NCBI GenBank assembly: GCA_043785105.1
Contig: JAYVXO010000064.1
Location: forward strand, 1 to 49,137
Source of the DNA: Fimbriiglobus sp043785105
GTDB taxonomy: Bacteria > Planctomycetota > Planctomycetia > Gemmatales > Gemmataceae
Direction of reading: 5' to 3'
DNA length: 49,137 nt
Shown: positions 1 to 8,320 of the stretch, in pieces
Position numbering within the stretch: position 1 is the stretch's first letter
How the letters are laid out: the number at the start of each line of letters is the position of its first letter
Program-made: the position numbers and the translations under genes
The notes under the pieces: model-generated
Databases searched by the model: none
What the model saw: the letters and a program-made list of their open reading frames with translations, nothing else
Told to the model about the DNA's origin: nothing

Positions 1-2160
1 GGTCAACGCCTCAGTCAATTGGTTGGTCGTCCGGTGCGTGACTGCAACCTCTTTTAAGCCAGCAGCCAGTAGCATCTTGTGCAGAACCTGTTGACTGATG
101 TCGGTGTGATCGTCTTGTAAGCTCTGATACAACTTGACGCCGAGTCGTGATTTCTCTCGGGCTTGGTCGTGTTCACCCCGCAACCGATGTACGGCTGCCC
201 ATTCAAACAGAACGGTGCCCATTGTCCGTGCGTAGGTCGCTTCCGGTAAGCCGATATTCTGCGCCGAAGTCATCAGGCGTTCAGCGCGATCTAAGTTTTT
301 TCCCGCGCGTTCGAGTTGGCCGAGACGACTCTGCATGGCCGCGAAATCGTACAACGTCGCCGCGAGCGAACTTTGAACAGCCGCGTTGTCGGGGAACTCG
401 GCAATCAAACATTCCCAAATCTTGATTGCCGCGAGGTACGAAACTTCAGCGGCTTTCGTGTGATTCATTAACCGCGCGCTATCGGCTGCGTAGCGATGGA
501 GTTCGCCGAGTTGTTGTTGCAATACGGTATCATCCGGTAGTTGGACTTGTAACCGTTGCAAGCCGTTGATCGCTTTGCTGATCGCTTCACGCCGTTGGCC
601 GTCGATCACCTCGGTCGTCGCACGCCCTGTTTCAATTTCAGTCACTTGACCCGCCATCTCCTTAGCGATCAATAACGCTGTGTTTCTATTTTCTTCGGCT
701 TGAGTTCGCTCGGCCTCGGCTCTGTCAAAGTTCTTGTCGGATTGAACCAACGCCGCCGCCGTCGCTTTCTGTTCCTGCCAGACCAGCGCAACTGTCACGA
801 GTGACGCGAAGAGTGCCGTTATCAGCACCCCCGCCGTCGTTAACACGGAAGTTCGATGGCGATTGGCCCATCTCGCGGCCCTCTGGGTCACCGAATCCGG
901 GTAGGCAACAACGGGTTCATCCGCAAGCCAACTGCGGACATCGGTTGCCAAGTCGCTGGCTGAAGCGTAACGGTCTTCGGGCTTGTAAGACATGGCCTTC
1001 AAACAGATCGCCGCCAGGGCCGTTGACAAACCCGGATTCAACGATTGCGGGTGGGTCGGGTCACTCGGCGCCAATTGCTGAAATACATTTTGCGGTACGG
1101 TATTCTGTGCCGGGGAGTAACCCGTCAGGATCGAATACAGGATGGCACCTAGGCCATAAACGTCGGACAACGTCGTGGCATGTTGGCCGGCCGCGACTTG
1201 CGGACACATGAAGGCCGGCGTCCCCATGACTGTGCCCGACACGGAATCAAGCTGGTTCGGATCGAGCAAGTACGGATTCGGGGTGCCGTCCGGTTGCAAT
1301 TTCAACTGCTTTGCTAGGCCCCAGTCGAGTAGAAACACCTCGCCAAACTTTCCCAAGATGACGTTTTGTCCCTTCAAATCCCGGTGCAAGACGCCACGAT
1401 CGTGGGAAAATGCGACGGCTCGACAGACGCTTAAAAACGCATCAAGAAGGACGACCAAATCGAGCGGTTTCGTGTCCTTGGCCTTTCGCCGATTGTGATA
1501 AACTTGCGTCGCTTCGTGAAGTGTTTGGCCGGATACGAATTTCATCACGTACCACGGGCCGTTTCCCTTGGACTCAGGGACGTAATCGTAAAGCGGCACA
1601 ATACAGGGGTGTTCGAGGCAACTCGTTAACTGCGCTTCATTCGTAAACATGCCCACCGCGTTTGGGGTGTCGCGCCGATCCGGGCGGATGGCTTTGAGTG
1701 CGACCTCCCGTCCGAGCAAGGTATCCCGAGCCAGCCAGACCTGCCCGAGTCCCCCCTTCCGGTGGAATGAAATCGGTACATACCGCCCACCTGTGGGCGG
1801 ACTCATATGACTCGGTGCAGGGTCTTCATTGCGGGTAAACAACCGGGTTTCGTCATTGTCACCCAACACCACCGAGGAACCATCTCGTTTGGTACTTTGC
1901 GATGTGATTGCGGCATCATTGATGACCGATTGATGGGTCAGCGTTGAAATCAACTGATTGCTAATCTCGACCGGGGTATCGTCCAAGGATTCCGTAAGCC
2001 GACGCAGTTGTTCGTCATTCAAGACGCCGTTATCGCGCAAGTGCTGCAATAGGGGACCGTTCGTCGGCGACCAACTTAGGGCGGCTTCCGCCAGTTGAAC
2101 CGGGTCAACGATATGATCGCGGAGTGCGAACATCACGATGCGCAGGTCGGTGGGGTTCAT
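1..2160 (-). CDS. Transmembrane serine/threonine protein kinase, C-terminus cut by window edge
   Basis: The frame reads from an ATG at 2158-2160 to the left edge without a stop, giving 720 residues of an incomplete protein. Residues 1-120 are an N-terminal region without a recognised domain. The kinase domain follows: a glycine-rich loop near 136-141, the ATP-binding lysine at about 156 (EVALKAI), the catalytic loop HRDLKGQN with Asp 261, and DWG in place of DFG (Asp 279). The activation segment ends GTPAFMCPQV, so the usual APE glutamate is Gln. A hydrophobic stretch at about 425-450 is a single membrane span, followed by a charged, TPR-like helical region. This is the usual build of planctomycete Hanks-type kinases, with a cytoplasmic kinase and a segment on the other side of the membrane. 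The substrate cannot be told. It is divergent from the gene at 2333. Confidence 0.93.
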   Translation of the reverse strand, partial: MNPTDLRIVMFALRDHIVDPVQLAEAALSWSPTNGPLLQHLRDNGVLNDEQLRRLTESLDDTPVEISNQLISTLTHQSVINDAAITSQSTKRDGSSVVLGDNDETRLFTRNEDPAPSHMSPPTGGRYVPISFHRKGGLGQVWLARDTLLGREVALKAIRPDRRDTPNAVGMFTNEAQLTSCLEHPCIVPLYDYVPESKGNGPWYVMKFVSGQTLHEATQVYHNRRKAKDTKPLDLVVLLDAFLSVCRAVAFSHDRGVLHRDLKGQNVILGKFGEVFLLDWGLAKQLKLQPDGTPNPYLLDPNQLDSVSGTVMGTPAFMCPQVAAGQHATTLSDVYGLGAILYSILTGYSPAQNTVPQNVFQQLAPSDPTHPQSLNPGLSTALAAICLKAMSYKPEDRYASASDLATDVRSWLADEPVVAYPDSVTQRAARWANRHRTSVLTTAGVLITALFASLVTVALVWQEQKATAAALVQSDKNFDRAEAERTQAEENRNTALLIAKEMAGQVTEIETGRATTEVIDGQRREAISKAINGLQRLQVQLPDDTVLQQQLGELHRYAADSARLMNHTKAAEVSYLAAIKIWECLIAEFPDNAAVQSSLAATLYDFAAMQSRLGQLERAGKNLDRAERLMTSAQNIGLPEATYARTMGTVLFEWAAVHRLRGEHDQAREKSRLGVKLYQSLQDDHTDISQQVLHKMLLAAGLKEVAVTHRTTNQLTEALT

Positions 2161-2267
2161 GACAGGTCCAGGTCAGAAAAGTTTCTGGGAACTCAGATGA
2201 TATTACCGGCCTTTGTTCTCACACGCCACTTGATTCCCAGATAGTTTCGAGTTCGTCTTCCGCAGGT

Positions 2268-2293
2268 TGGGCGGGTGGGGTATACCCCGCCCA
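2268..2293. promoter_or_regulatory. Imperfect palindrome in the divergent promoter region
   Basis: The 172-bp gap between the kinase (minus) and the secreted protein (plus) contains a G-rich arm and a C-rich arm around a perfect 12-bp core, GGGGTATACCCC (2277-2288). It ends 40 bp upstream of the ATG at 2333. It could be an operator or an mRNA hairpin. Nothing in the sequence decides between them. Confidence 0.3.
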
Positions 2294-2332
2294 TTGTGAA
2301 TGGTTCGGTTTTGTTTGCAGGGAGGCCGGGGT

Positions 2333-5299
2333 ATGCGGATTCGGTTTGTCGCCCCAGCAGTTGTGTTGTGTCTCGTGGCGGTTCTCGCGGCGATGGGCCA
2401 GCCGCCGCAACCCGTGCAATCCCAGATTCACCGCAACGGCTTTTCGGCCAAAGAGACGTTCTTCCTGAAGGGCGATGCCAACATCGCGTTCGCCGAGAAG
2501 GACCACAAAATCTCGGCGGAACACCACAAGAGCGCGATGACTTCCGAGTACGTCAAAATCGAAGCGAACCCACCCGGTGGCGCGGCGGATAAAGAGTTCG
2601 TGCATTATTACTACGAGTGCCCGCCCGCGCCGCTGACCGAGCAACTCGTGGCCAAAGTGAACGTCAAGTCTTATCGGGCCGGGGTACAGGTCAAAGCGCG
2701 GGTCGTGTTGCCGAAGGAAAAAGACCCCAAGAATCCGGACTCACCGCTCACGACGCTGATCCCCGGCGAAACCTACGACAAAGTTCGCCAGTGGCAGGCG
2801 CTCGGCTTCGGCGATCCGATCGAAGCGTTTCGCAAGCATATGCCGGTGTTACATGCACGCTTGGGGCGTGCGGTCGATCCGACGGATGCGTACATCGACC
2901 GGATTGTCTTGAACGTCTATTCCGGAACCGGGGTCAGCGAAGTTTGGATTGATGACCTTGAAGTCGGCCCAATACGCCCCGATTGGACCCCTCTCATGTT
3001 GCCCGGCGGGCGAACGCCAGGGGCCACGACCGGGCGCAAAGAACAAGCCACTGGAAAGACGGTGCCGGTCGAGTTCTCTGACGCCCAGATTCTCGTGGAC
3101 GGCGAACCCTTCTTCATGCTCGCGGTTCGTCACTCGGATACGCCACTCAAAACACTCCGGGATGCGCAATTCAACACGATCTGGTTCCCGAACGAAACCT
3201 CGACGCCAACGATCGACGAAGCGATTCGGCACGGCTTTTGGATCGTCCCGACTCTGCCGTTACCGGCAGCCGAGTGGGACGGCCGCAAACCGAAACGCCC
3301 GGACCCCGCCACACTGGAGAAGGATGCCACAGCCGTGGCCGCCTACCTGCGAAAGTTCTTGGCCGGGGACGCAGTCCTAATGTGGGACTTCGGCGGCGGT
3401 CGCACGGCGGAGGATTTACCACGGGTGATTCGGGCGTCCGAAATCGTCCGAACTTACGACCCGCGACGGCCACGGGCGGTGGACCTGTGGGACGGGTATT
3501 CGTCTTACACGAAGTACGTCAACGCGGTCGGTGCGCACCGTTGGCCGCTGTTTTCGAGCCTCGAAATGGGGGCTTACAAAGATTGGATGAACCAACGCCG
3601 GGCCTTGGTTTCGCCCGGCAAGTTGATGTGGACCTGGGTGCAAACCCATTTGCCCGATTGGTACGTCACGCAGCTTTGTGGCAAACCGGACGTGGATCAA
3701 TTCACCGATCCGATCGGGCCACACCCCGAACAGATTCGCATCCTCACGTACCTCAGCATCGCGGCGGGGTGTCGCGGGCTAGGGTTCTGGTCGGATAAAT
3801 ACTTGTCGAAGGACACGCACAACGGCCGCGATCGGTTGCTGGAAATCGCGCTCATCAACGCCGAAATCGACATGCTGAAGCCGGTCCTGTTCGCCGCCCA
3901 AGATCCGGCCGTCTGGGTTGGGACCAGCGACCCGAGTGTCCAAGCCGCCATCATTCGCGGGCCGAAAGAACTCATCGTGATGCCCGTGTGGCTCGGGGCG
4001 GGTGCCCAGTACTGCCCCTCACAAGCGGTAGTGCCGAACCTCGTCATCAATGTGGGGAGAATCCCGGAAGGCTCAATTCCTTGGCGAATCACCGCAGCGG
4101 GGATTGAACAAATGCAGCTAGTGAAGCGGGTGGCGAACGGCTGGGAACTCACGATCCCCGAATTCGACACGGCGGCGGCGATCGTGTTCACCACTGATCT
4201 CGGGGTGAACGGCAAAGTGGTTCGTTGGCAGGATCACACCCGGTTCCGCAGTGGCGAAACCGCTTCCAAGTGGGCACATCAGCAGGCGATTGAGCAGTAC
4301 GAAAAGACGATGAAAACCCACCAGAACATCATCCTCGCGGGTGGCCCGGAGATTCCCGAGACGGCGGACTTGTTCTGCCAAGCGAAAGAACACATCGACT
4401 GTGCGGCAAAGTACGCCGAGTACAAGCAGTGGTATGAAGCCTACCGCGAGTCCCGGCGCGCATTGCGACCGTTACGAGTTCTCATGCGGGCCGATTGGCA
4501 GAAGGCCACGGAAACGCTCGACATTCCGACCGCCAGCCCGTTCGCGGTCAGCTTCTATTCGCTGCCACAACACTGGCAGTTTGCCAAGGAAGTCGGGTGT
4601 TCGAGACTCGCGGGTAATGGCTTTGCCCACGGCGGGTTTGAACTGAGCAAACCGGCGCCCGAAGCAGGGGCTGCCGTCGATTCGCTGCCGGGGGGATGGA
4701 AGGTCCGCAAGTCGATCCTCGACAGCGTTGATGGCGTCGCTGCCATCGTCAACACGTCGATGGGCGGCATCGAAGACAAACCCGTCCCACCACCGATCGT
4801 GCGACCAATCCGCAACGCCCCACTCCGTGTGGCCCCGCAACCGCAGGACACCCGTAAGCCGGAATTGGGCCAGCACTGTCTACGATTGAGCATTGCTGAT
4901 AAGCCCGAAACGGAAAAAGATGGCACCCGCGCAGCCGCCACCCAAGCCCTGGAGCGTGCGATTCTGGCCGTGGACAGCCCGCCCAACGACTTCGCACCGG
5001 GTAGCCTCGTGCGGGTCAGCTTCTGGGTGAAAGTCCCGACGCCGATTCAAGCCTCCGCCGACGGTGTGGTCATCTTCGATAGCGCGGGCGGTGAACCACT
5101 TGGTGTGCGGATCAGCCATCAACCGAAGTGGCGGCAGTACCACCTCTACCGGCGTGTTCCACCGAGCGGGAAAATCTCCATGACCTTCGCCCTCACCGGC
5201 ATCGGCACCGTGTTCATCGACGATGTCAAAATTGAAGCAATGGTTGGCGGGAATAACGTGGCCAGGGGTCAAGTGGAGATCAGTGAAAAATCTCGGTGA
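2333..5299 (+). CDS. Secreted protein of unknown function with a glycosidase-like central region
   Basis: The start at 2333 is chosen because GGGAGG lies about 9 bp upstream and the N-terminus (MRIRFVAPAVVLCLVAVLAAM) is a clean signal peptide. An upstream in-frame ATG at 2300 would precede it with non-hydrophobic residues. The product has 988 residues. Residues about 85-215 look like a beta-sandwich ending in a VSEVWIDDLEVGP strand, and a similar FIDDVKIEA strand recurs near the C-terminus, which suggests two carbohydrate-binding-like domains. The middle (about 250-560) runs through DGEPFFML, FWIVPTLP, AVLMWDFGGG and GFWSDKYL, which reads like a TIM-barrel glycoside hydrolase-type fold. I cannot name catalytic glutamates with confidence. 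It stands alone between the kinase and the repeat region. An extracellular polysaccharide-related role is an inference. Confidence 0.85.
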   Translation: MRIRFVAPAVVLCLVAVLAAMGQPPQPVQSQIHRNGFSAKETFFLKGDANIAFAEKDHKISAEHHKSAMTSEYVKIEANPPGGAADKEFVHYYYECPPAPLTEQLVAKVNVKSYRAGVQVKARVVLPKEKDPKNPDSPLTTLIPGETYDKVRQWQALGFGDPIEAFRKHMPVLHARLGRAVDPTDAYIDRIVLNVYSGTGVSEVWIDDLEVGPIRPDWTPLMLPGGRTPGATTGRKEQATGKTVPVEFSDAQILVDGEPFFMLAVRHSDTPLKTLRDAQFNTIWFPNETSTPTIDEAIRHGFWIVPTLPLPAAEWDGRKPKRPDPATLEKDATAVAAYLRKFLAGDAVLMWDFGGGRTAEDLPRVIRASEIVRTYDPRRPRAVDLWDGYSSYTKYVNAVGAHRWPLFSSLEMGAYKDWMNQRRALVSPGKLMWTWVQTHLPDWYVTQLCGKPDVDQFTDPIGPHPEQIRILTYLSIAAGCRGLGFWSDKYLSKDTHNGRDRLLEIALINAEIDMLKPVLFAAQDPAVWVGTSDPSVQAAIIRGPKELIVMPVWLGAGAQYCPSQAVVPNLVINVGRIPEGSIPWRITAAGIEQMQLVKRVANGWELTIPEFDTAAAIVFTTDLGVNGKVVRWQDHTRFRSGETASKWAHQQAIEQYEKTMKTHQNIILAGGPEIPETADLFCQAKEHIDCAAKYAEYKQWYEAYRESRRALRPLRVLMRADWQKATETLDIPTASPFAVSFYSLPQHWQFAKEVGCSRLAGNGFAHGGFELSKPAPEAGAAVDSLPGGWKVRKSILDSVDGVAAIVNTSMGGIEDKPVPPPIVRPIRNAPLRVAPQPQDTRKPELGQHCLRLSIADKPETEKDGTRAAATQALERAILAVDSPPNDFAPGSLVRVSFWVKVPTPIQASADGVVIFDSAGGEPLGVRISHQPKWRQYHLYRRVPPSGKISMTFALTGIGTVFIDDVKIEAMVGGNNVARGQVEISEKSR

Positions 5300-5313
5300 C
5301 ACGCGGAGGAACG

Positions 5314-5549
5314 CCTGGGGTGCCGCTGCGCTCAACCCCAGGCTAATTGCTGGCATCCCTTCAGGATGCGTTGGCATGGGCGGGTGACCCTACCTGGGGT
5401 GTCGCTGCGCTCAACCCTAGGCTAATGGCTGACATCCCTACCGGGATGCTTCGACGTGCCTTAGCGATCGAAGGGGTGACTCGGTTTTGTTTGTTATCCT
5501 GAAGGGATTGCAGCGATTAGCCTGGGGTTGAGCGCAGCGACACCCCAGG
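5314..5549. repeat. REP-like repeat cluster, two direct copies and one inverted copy
   Basis: The 439-bp gap 5300-5738 contains no gene. It carries three copies of a unit of about 55 bp: 5314-5369 and 5393-5449 in one orientation, and 5496-5549 inverted. Each has CCTGGGGT, then CGCTGCGCTCAACCC, then AGGCTAAT, then a CATCCCT-type tail. The left and right parts of each unit (CCTGGGG and the CCCCAGG-type end) can pair. The inverted third copy makes a larger potential cruciform with the first two. From memory, similar 'ctgcgctcaacccc' units are scattered in planctomycete genomes; I could not check this. 5550-5738 holds only the purF leader. Confidence 0.75.
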
Positions 5550-5738
5550 TAACGGCATCCCACATTTCTACGACCCCGACAGGGGTCGCAGCGTTTTGAA
5601 GCAGTGGTTGGGGCGAGTTTCGGTTCCTCCCATAGAAATTAGCTAAACCCGAAACGCACCCGTTCGTCTTCCGGTTTACTTCCGCGATACCTATAGTTCC
5701 TCTGTACCCCCTTGGTCACATACAGAGGCGGCGATGCT

Positions 5739-7388
5739 ATGGCGGACTTGAAGCATGAGTGTGGGATCGCGGCACTCTATCACTTCAACCCGAACATCAA
5801 GTCCAGTGTCTGGGGCAACGACCCGGACCAAGTGCCGGACCAAATCCACACACTGATGCCGCGAATGCTGGTCGATCTGCAGAACCGGGGGCAACTGGCA
5901 GCGGGCATGTCCACGTTGATGCCCGGTCGGGAACAACTGCTGGAGACGTACAAAGAAGTCGGCTTGGTCGCCGAAGCGTTTCGGATGAGCCAGAAGGACA
6001 AGTTCGACAAGATCATGCGCGAGAACGCCGGGCGGGCGGTCATTGGTCACACCCGCTACGCCACCAGTGGCCCCGCAACGCGAACCTATGCCCAGCCGTT
6101 CGAGCGGCGGCACGGCTGCAAGTGGAAGTGGTTCGCGTTCGGGTTCAATGGCAACTTGGCGAACTTGAAGCAACTCCAGGACGAAATCGAATCCCTCGGC
6201 GACTACCACCTCACCCGGAACAACGACACCGAAGTGTTGATGCACTTGATCGGCCGCGAACTGCAGGGCGATACCCGGCCCGATCTGGTCGATGTGTTCA
6301 CGCGGCTGAGCAAGAAGTTAGATGGCTCGTACAACATCGTTTTCCTGAACGCGATGGGTGAACTGGTCGTGCTCCGTGACCCGCTCGGGCTGCGGCCGGT
6401 GTGCTATGCCGTCGAGGGCGGCGTGTTCGGTGCGGCTAGCGAAAGCGTGGCGTTGCAGAACCTGGGCTTCCGCACCGTTCATTCCTTGCAACCGGGGCAA
6501 ATGATCCACGTCCAACCGGGGAAGATGTCGATCCACCAGTTCGCGGAATCAAAGTCTACGGCGCACTGTTTCTTCGAGTGGATTTACTTCGCCAACGTCG
6601 CCAGCACCTTGGACGAACGCAGCGTGTACTTGACCCGCACCAAGCTGGGGAATGAACTGGCGAAGCTGGAACGGCAGTTGAACATCATCTCCGAAGAGGA
6701 ACTCGACGACGGCAACACCATCGTCGTCCCCGTTCCGGACACCGCCAAAGCCGCCGCCGACGGCATGGCTTACGCGCTCGGCATCCCGTGCTTTGAAGGG
6801 CTGATGCGCAACCGCTACGTGGGCCGCACCTTCATTGAAGCCTCCAAGCGCGCGGACAAAGTGCGAGTGAAGTTCACGCCGCTGAAGGAAGTGTTGAAGG
6901 GCAAGCGGGTCATTCTCGTCGAAGATTCGATTGTCCGTAGTACCACACTCGCCACGCTACTCGGGTTCATCAAGGACCAAGGCGAAGCGAGCGAAGTCCA
7001 CGTTCGGGTGGCCTGCCCGCCCATCGTGGCCCCATGTTTCTACGGCATCGACATGTCTCAAGTCACCGAACTGTTCGCCCCGAAACACATGGCCGGCGAC
7101 ATTCCCACGCGGGCCGAACAACAGAAGATGGCCAAGGTTCTCGGCGCCACGAGCTTGGCGTACTTGCCACTGGAGGCGATTGCCCGCTGCATCGACTTGC
7201 CAGAAAATCGCCTTTGCCGGGCGTGCATCACCGGGAACTATCCGACGCCGAACGGCGAAAAGTTGTATCAACTCTCGTTGCGGCAAGCCGACGAGAAGGG
7301 CGGCAACGGACGGGCTTTTGGTGGCCGCTCCCAAGCCGTGGAACGGTCGGCACTCGGAATCACGGAGGGAACATGCCAGACGATTTAA
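5739..7388 (+). CDS. PurF-family amidophosphoribosyltransferase (divergent)
   Basis: PurF transfers ammonia from glutamine to PRPP, giving phosphoribosylamine, the first step of purine synthesis. The 549-residue product begins MADLKHECGIAAL, so Cys 8 would be exposed by propeptide removal as the Ntn glutaminase nucleophile. The N-terminal half is a class II glutamine amidotransferase (IGHTRYATSG, GFNGNLAN). The C-terminal half is a phosphoribosyltransferase with RNRYVGRTFI and a PRPP loop VILVEDSIVRSTT at about 391-403. CRACITGNYP near the end is also PurF-like. Several positions depart from typical PurF: SIVRST for SIVRGT, and FANVAS where FARPDS is usual. ATG 5739 has AGAGG upstream; an in-frame TTG lies at 5712. 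The 3' end overlaps the next gene by 16 bp. It may be housekeeping PurF or a paralogue, so I leave the symbol empty. Confidence 0.9.
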   Translation: MADLKHECGIAALYHFNPNIKSSVWGNDPDQVPDQIHTLMPRMLVDLQNRGQLAAGMSTLMPGREQLLETYKEVGLVAEAFRMSQKDKFDKIMRENAGRAVIGHTRYATSGPATRTYAQPFERRHGCKWKWFAFGFNGNLANLKQLQDEIESLGDYHLTRNNDTEVLMHLIGRELQGDTRPDLVDVFTRLSKKLDGSYNIVFLNAMGELVVLRDPLGLRPVCYAVEGGVFGAASESVALQNLGFRTVHSLQPGQMIHVQPGKMSIHQFAESKSTAHCFFEWIYFANVASTLDERSVYLTRTKLGNELAKLERQLNIISEEELDDGNTIVVPVPDTAKAAADGMAYALGIPCFEGLMRNRYVGRTFIEASKRADKVRVKFTPLKEVLKGKRVILVEDSIVRSTTLATLLGFIKDQGEASEVHVRVACPPIVAPCFYGIDMSQVTELFAPKHMAGDIPTRAEQQKMAKVLGATSLAYLPLEAIARCIDLPENRLCRACITGNYPTPNGEKLYQLSLRQADEKGGNGRAFGGRSQAVERSALGITEGTCQTI

Positions 7389-8131
7389 CGTTGACGGCGT
7401 ACCAGATCTACGACCACGTCACGGTCGGCCTGCAAGCGGCCCCCATTGAACGGGCCTGGATGGACGCCGCGAACCAACGGCACCCGTACCGCTGCTTGCC
7501 GCTGAACATTGCGAACCAGAACGGTTGGTTTATGACCTGCCCGACGAGTTTTCGTGTTTTCTGGTACGGCGGCGCGGCGCCGAAAGATCTCGAAATTCGC
7601 TTCGATGACGGCATTGGGGATCCGACAATTTCCAGTCACTTCGGCAGCGGGGTCGTGACGTTTTCAGTCCCGTATTTATTCCGCACACCGCTGGGCATCA
7701 ACCTGTGGGTGAAGGGGCCAAGCAACTGGCCCAAGGACGGCGTGCAAGCCCTCGAAGGCGTCGTGGAAACGGACTGGGCGTCGTCCACGTTCACCATGAA
7801 CTGGAAGATGACCCGCACCAACGAGTGGGTCCAGTTCGAGAAGGGCGAGCCGATTTGTATGCTCGTGCCGATCCCACGCGGGTTCACCGAAACGCTACTC
7901 CCGCATCTCGCTCGCCTGAACACAAACCCGGAACTGCACGCCAAGTACAGCGAGTGGGAAGCGAGCCGGCGCGGGTTCCTAACGGGCCTGAAGGCACTCG
8001 ACCCGGACGTGGTGAAACGCGGCTGGCAAAAGGACTACTTCCAAGGCAAGACCGCCAACGGCGGCACATTCGACGGCCACCAAACCCGCCTGGGCATCAA
8101 AGAATTCGTGACGGTCGAGAAACCGACGTGA
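7373..8131 (+). CDS. DUF6065-like protein of unknown function
   Basis: The start ATG 7373 has GGAGGG about 5 bp upstream and lies inside the end of the PurF-like gene, so the two genes are translationally linked. The product has 252 residues with no signal peptide or membrane span. Its N-terminus (LTLTAYQIYDH) and the following PYRCLPLNIANQNGWFM segment match my recollection of the DUF6065 family, whose function is not known. The sequence has many Trp and aromatic residues and alternating strand-like segments (FRVFWYGG, GVVTFSVPYLF, FTMNWKMTR), suggesting a compact beta-rich enzyme or binding protein. It ends just before a CACGAAT repeat element at 8136. Any link to nucleotide metabolism rests only on the overlap with the upstream gene. 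Confidence 0.8.
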   Translation: MPDDLTLTAYQIYDHVTVGLQAAPIERAWMDAANQRHPYRCLPLNIANQNGWFMTCPTSFRVFWYGGAAPKDLEIRFDDGIGDPTISSHFGSGVVTFSVPYLFRTPLGINLWVKGPSNWPKDGVQALEGVVETDWASSTFTMNWKMTRTNEWVQFEKGEPICMLVPIPRGFTETLLPHLARLNTNPELHAKYSEWEASRRGFLTGLKALDPDVVKRGWQKDYFQGKTANGGTFDGHQTRLGIKEFVTVEKPT

Positions 8132-8135
8132 CATG

Positions 8136-8283
8136 TTCACCACGAATCACACGAATCGGACGAATAAGATGGAGTGAATCATTCTCAACAAACTGGTGAG
8201 TGGGAAGGATCAGCATCCAAACAATTCTTCGCAATCCGGATTTCATTCGTCTGATTCGTCTGATTCGTGTGATTCGTGGTGAA
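8136..8283. repeat. CACGAAT-arm inverted repeat element, copy 1
   Basis: A 148-bp unit is bounded by TTCACCACGAATCACACGAA on the left and its reverse complement on the right (ending GATTCGTGGTGAA at 8283). A tandem GATTCGTCT motif lies inside the right arm. It fills almost the whole gap between the DUF6065-like gene and the esterase gene. A second copy with the same arms is at 24055-24188. It has no coding capacity, and its size and ends resemble a MITE or REP-type element. Confidence 0.8.
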
Positions 8284-8320
8284 ATGTATTCTGCTTGCCA
8301 ACCTCTTCCCCGGTGTTCGT

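Noticed and set aside
5314..5549. Short coding frames within the REP-like repeats
   Set aside because: The frames are created by the repeat itself, lack ribosome binding sites and would differ between copies.
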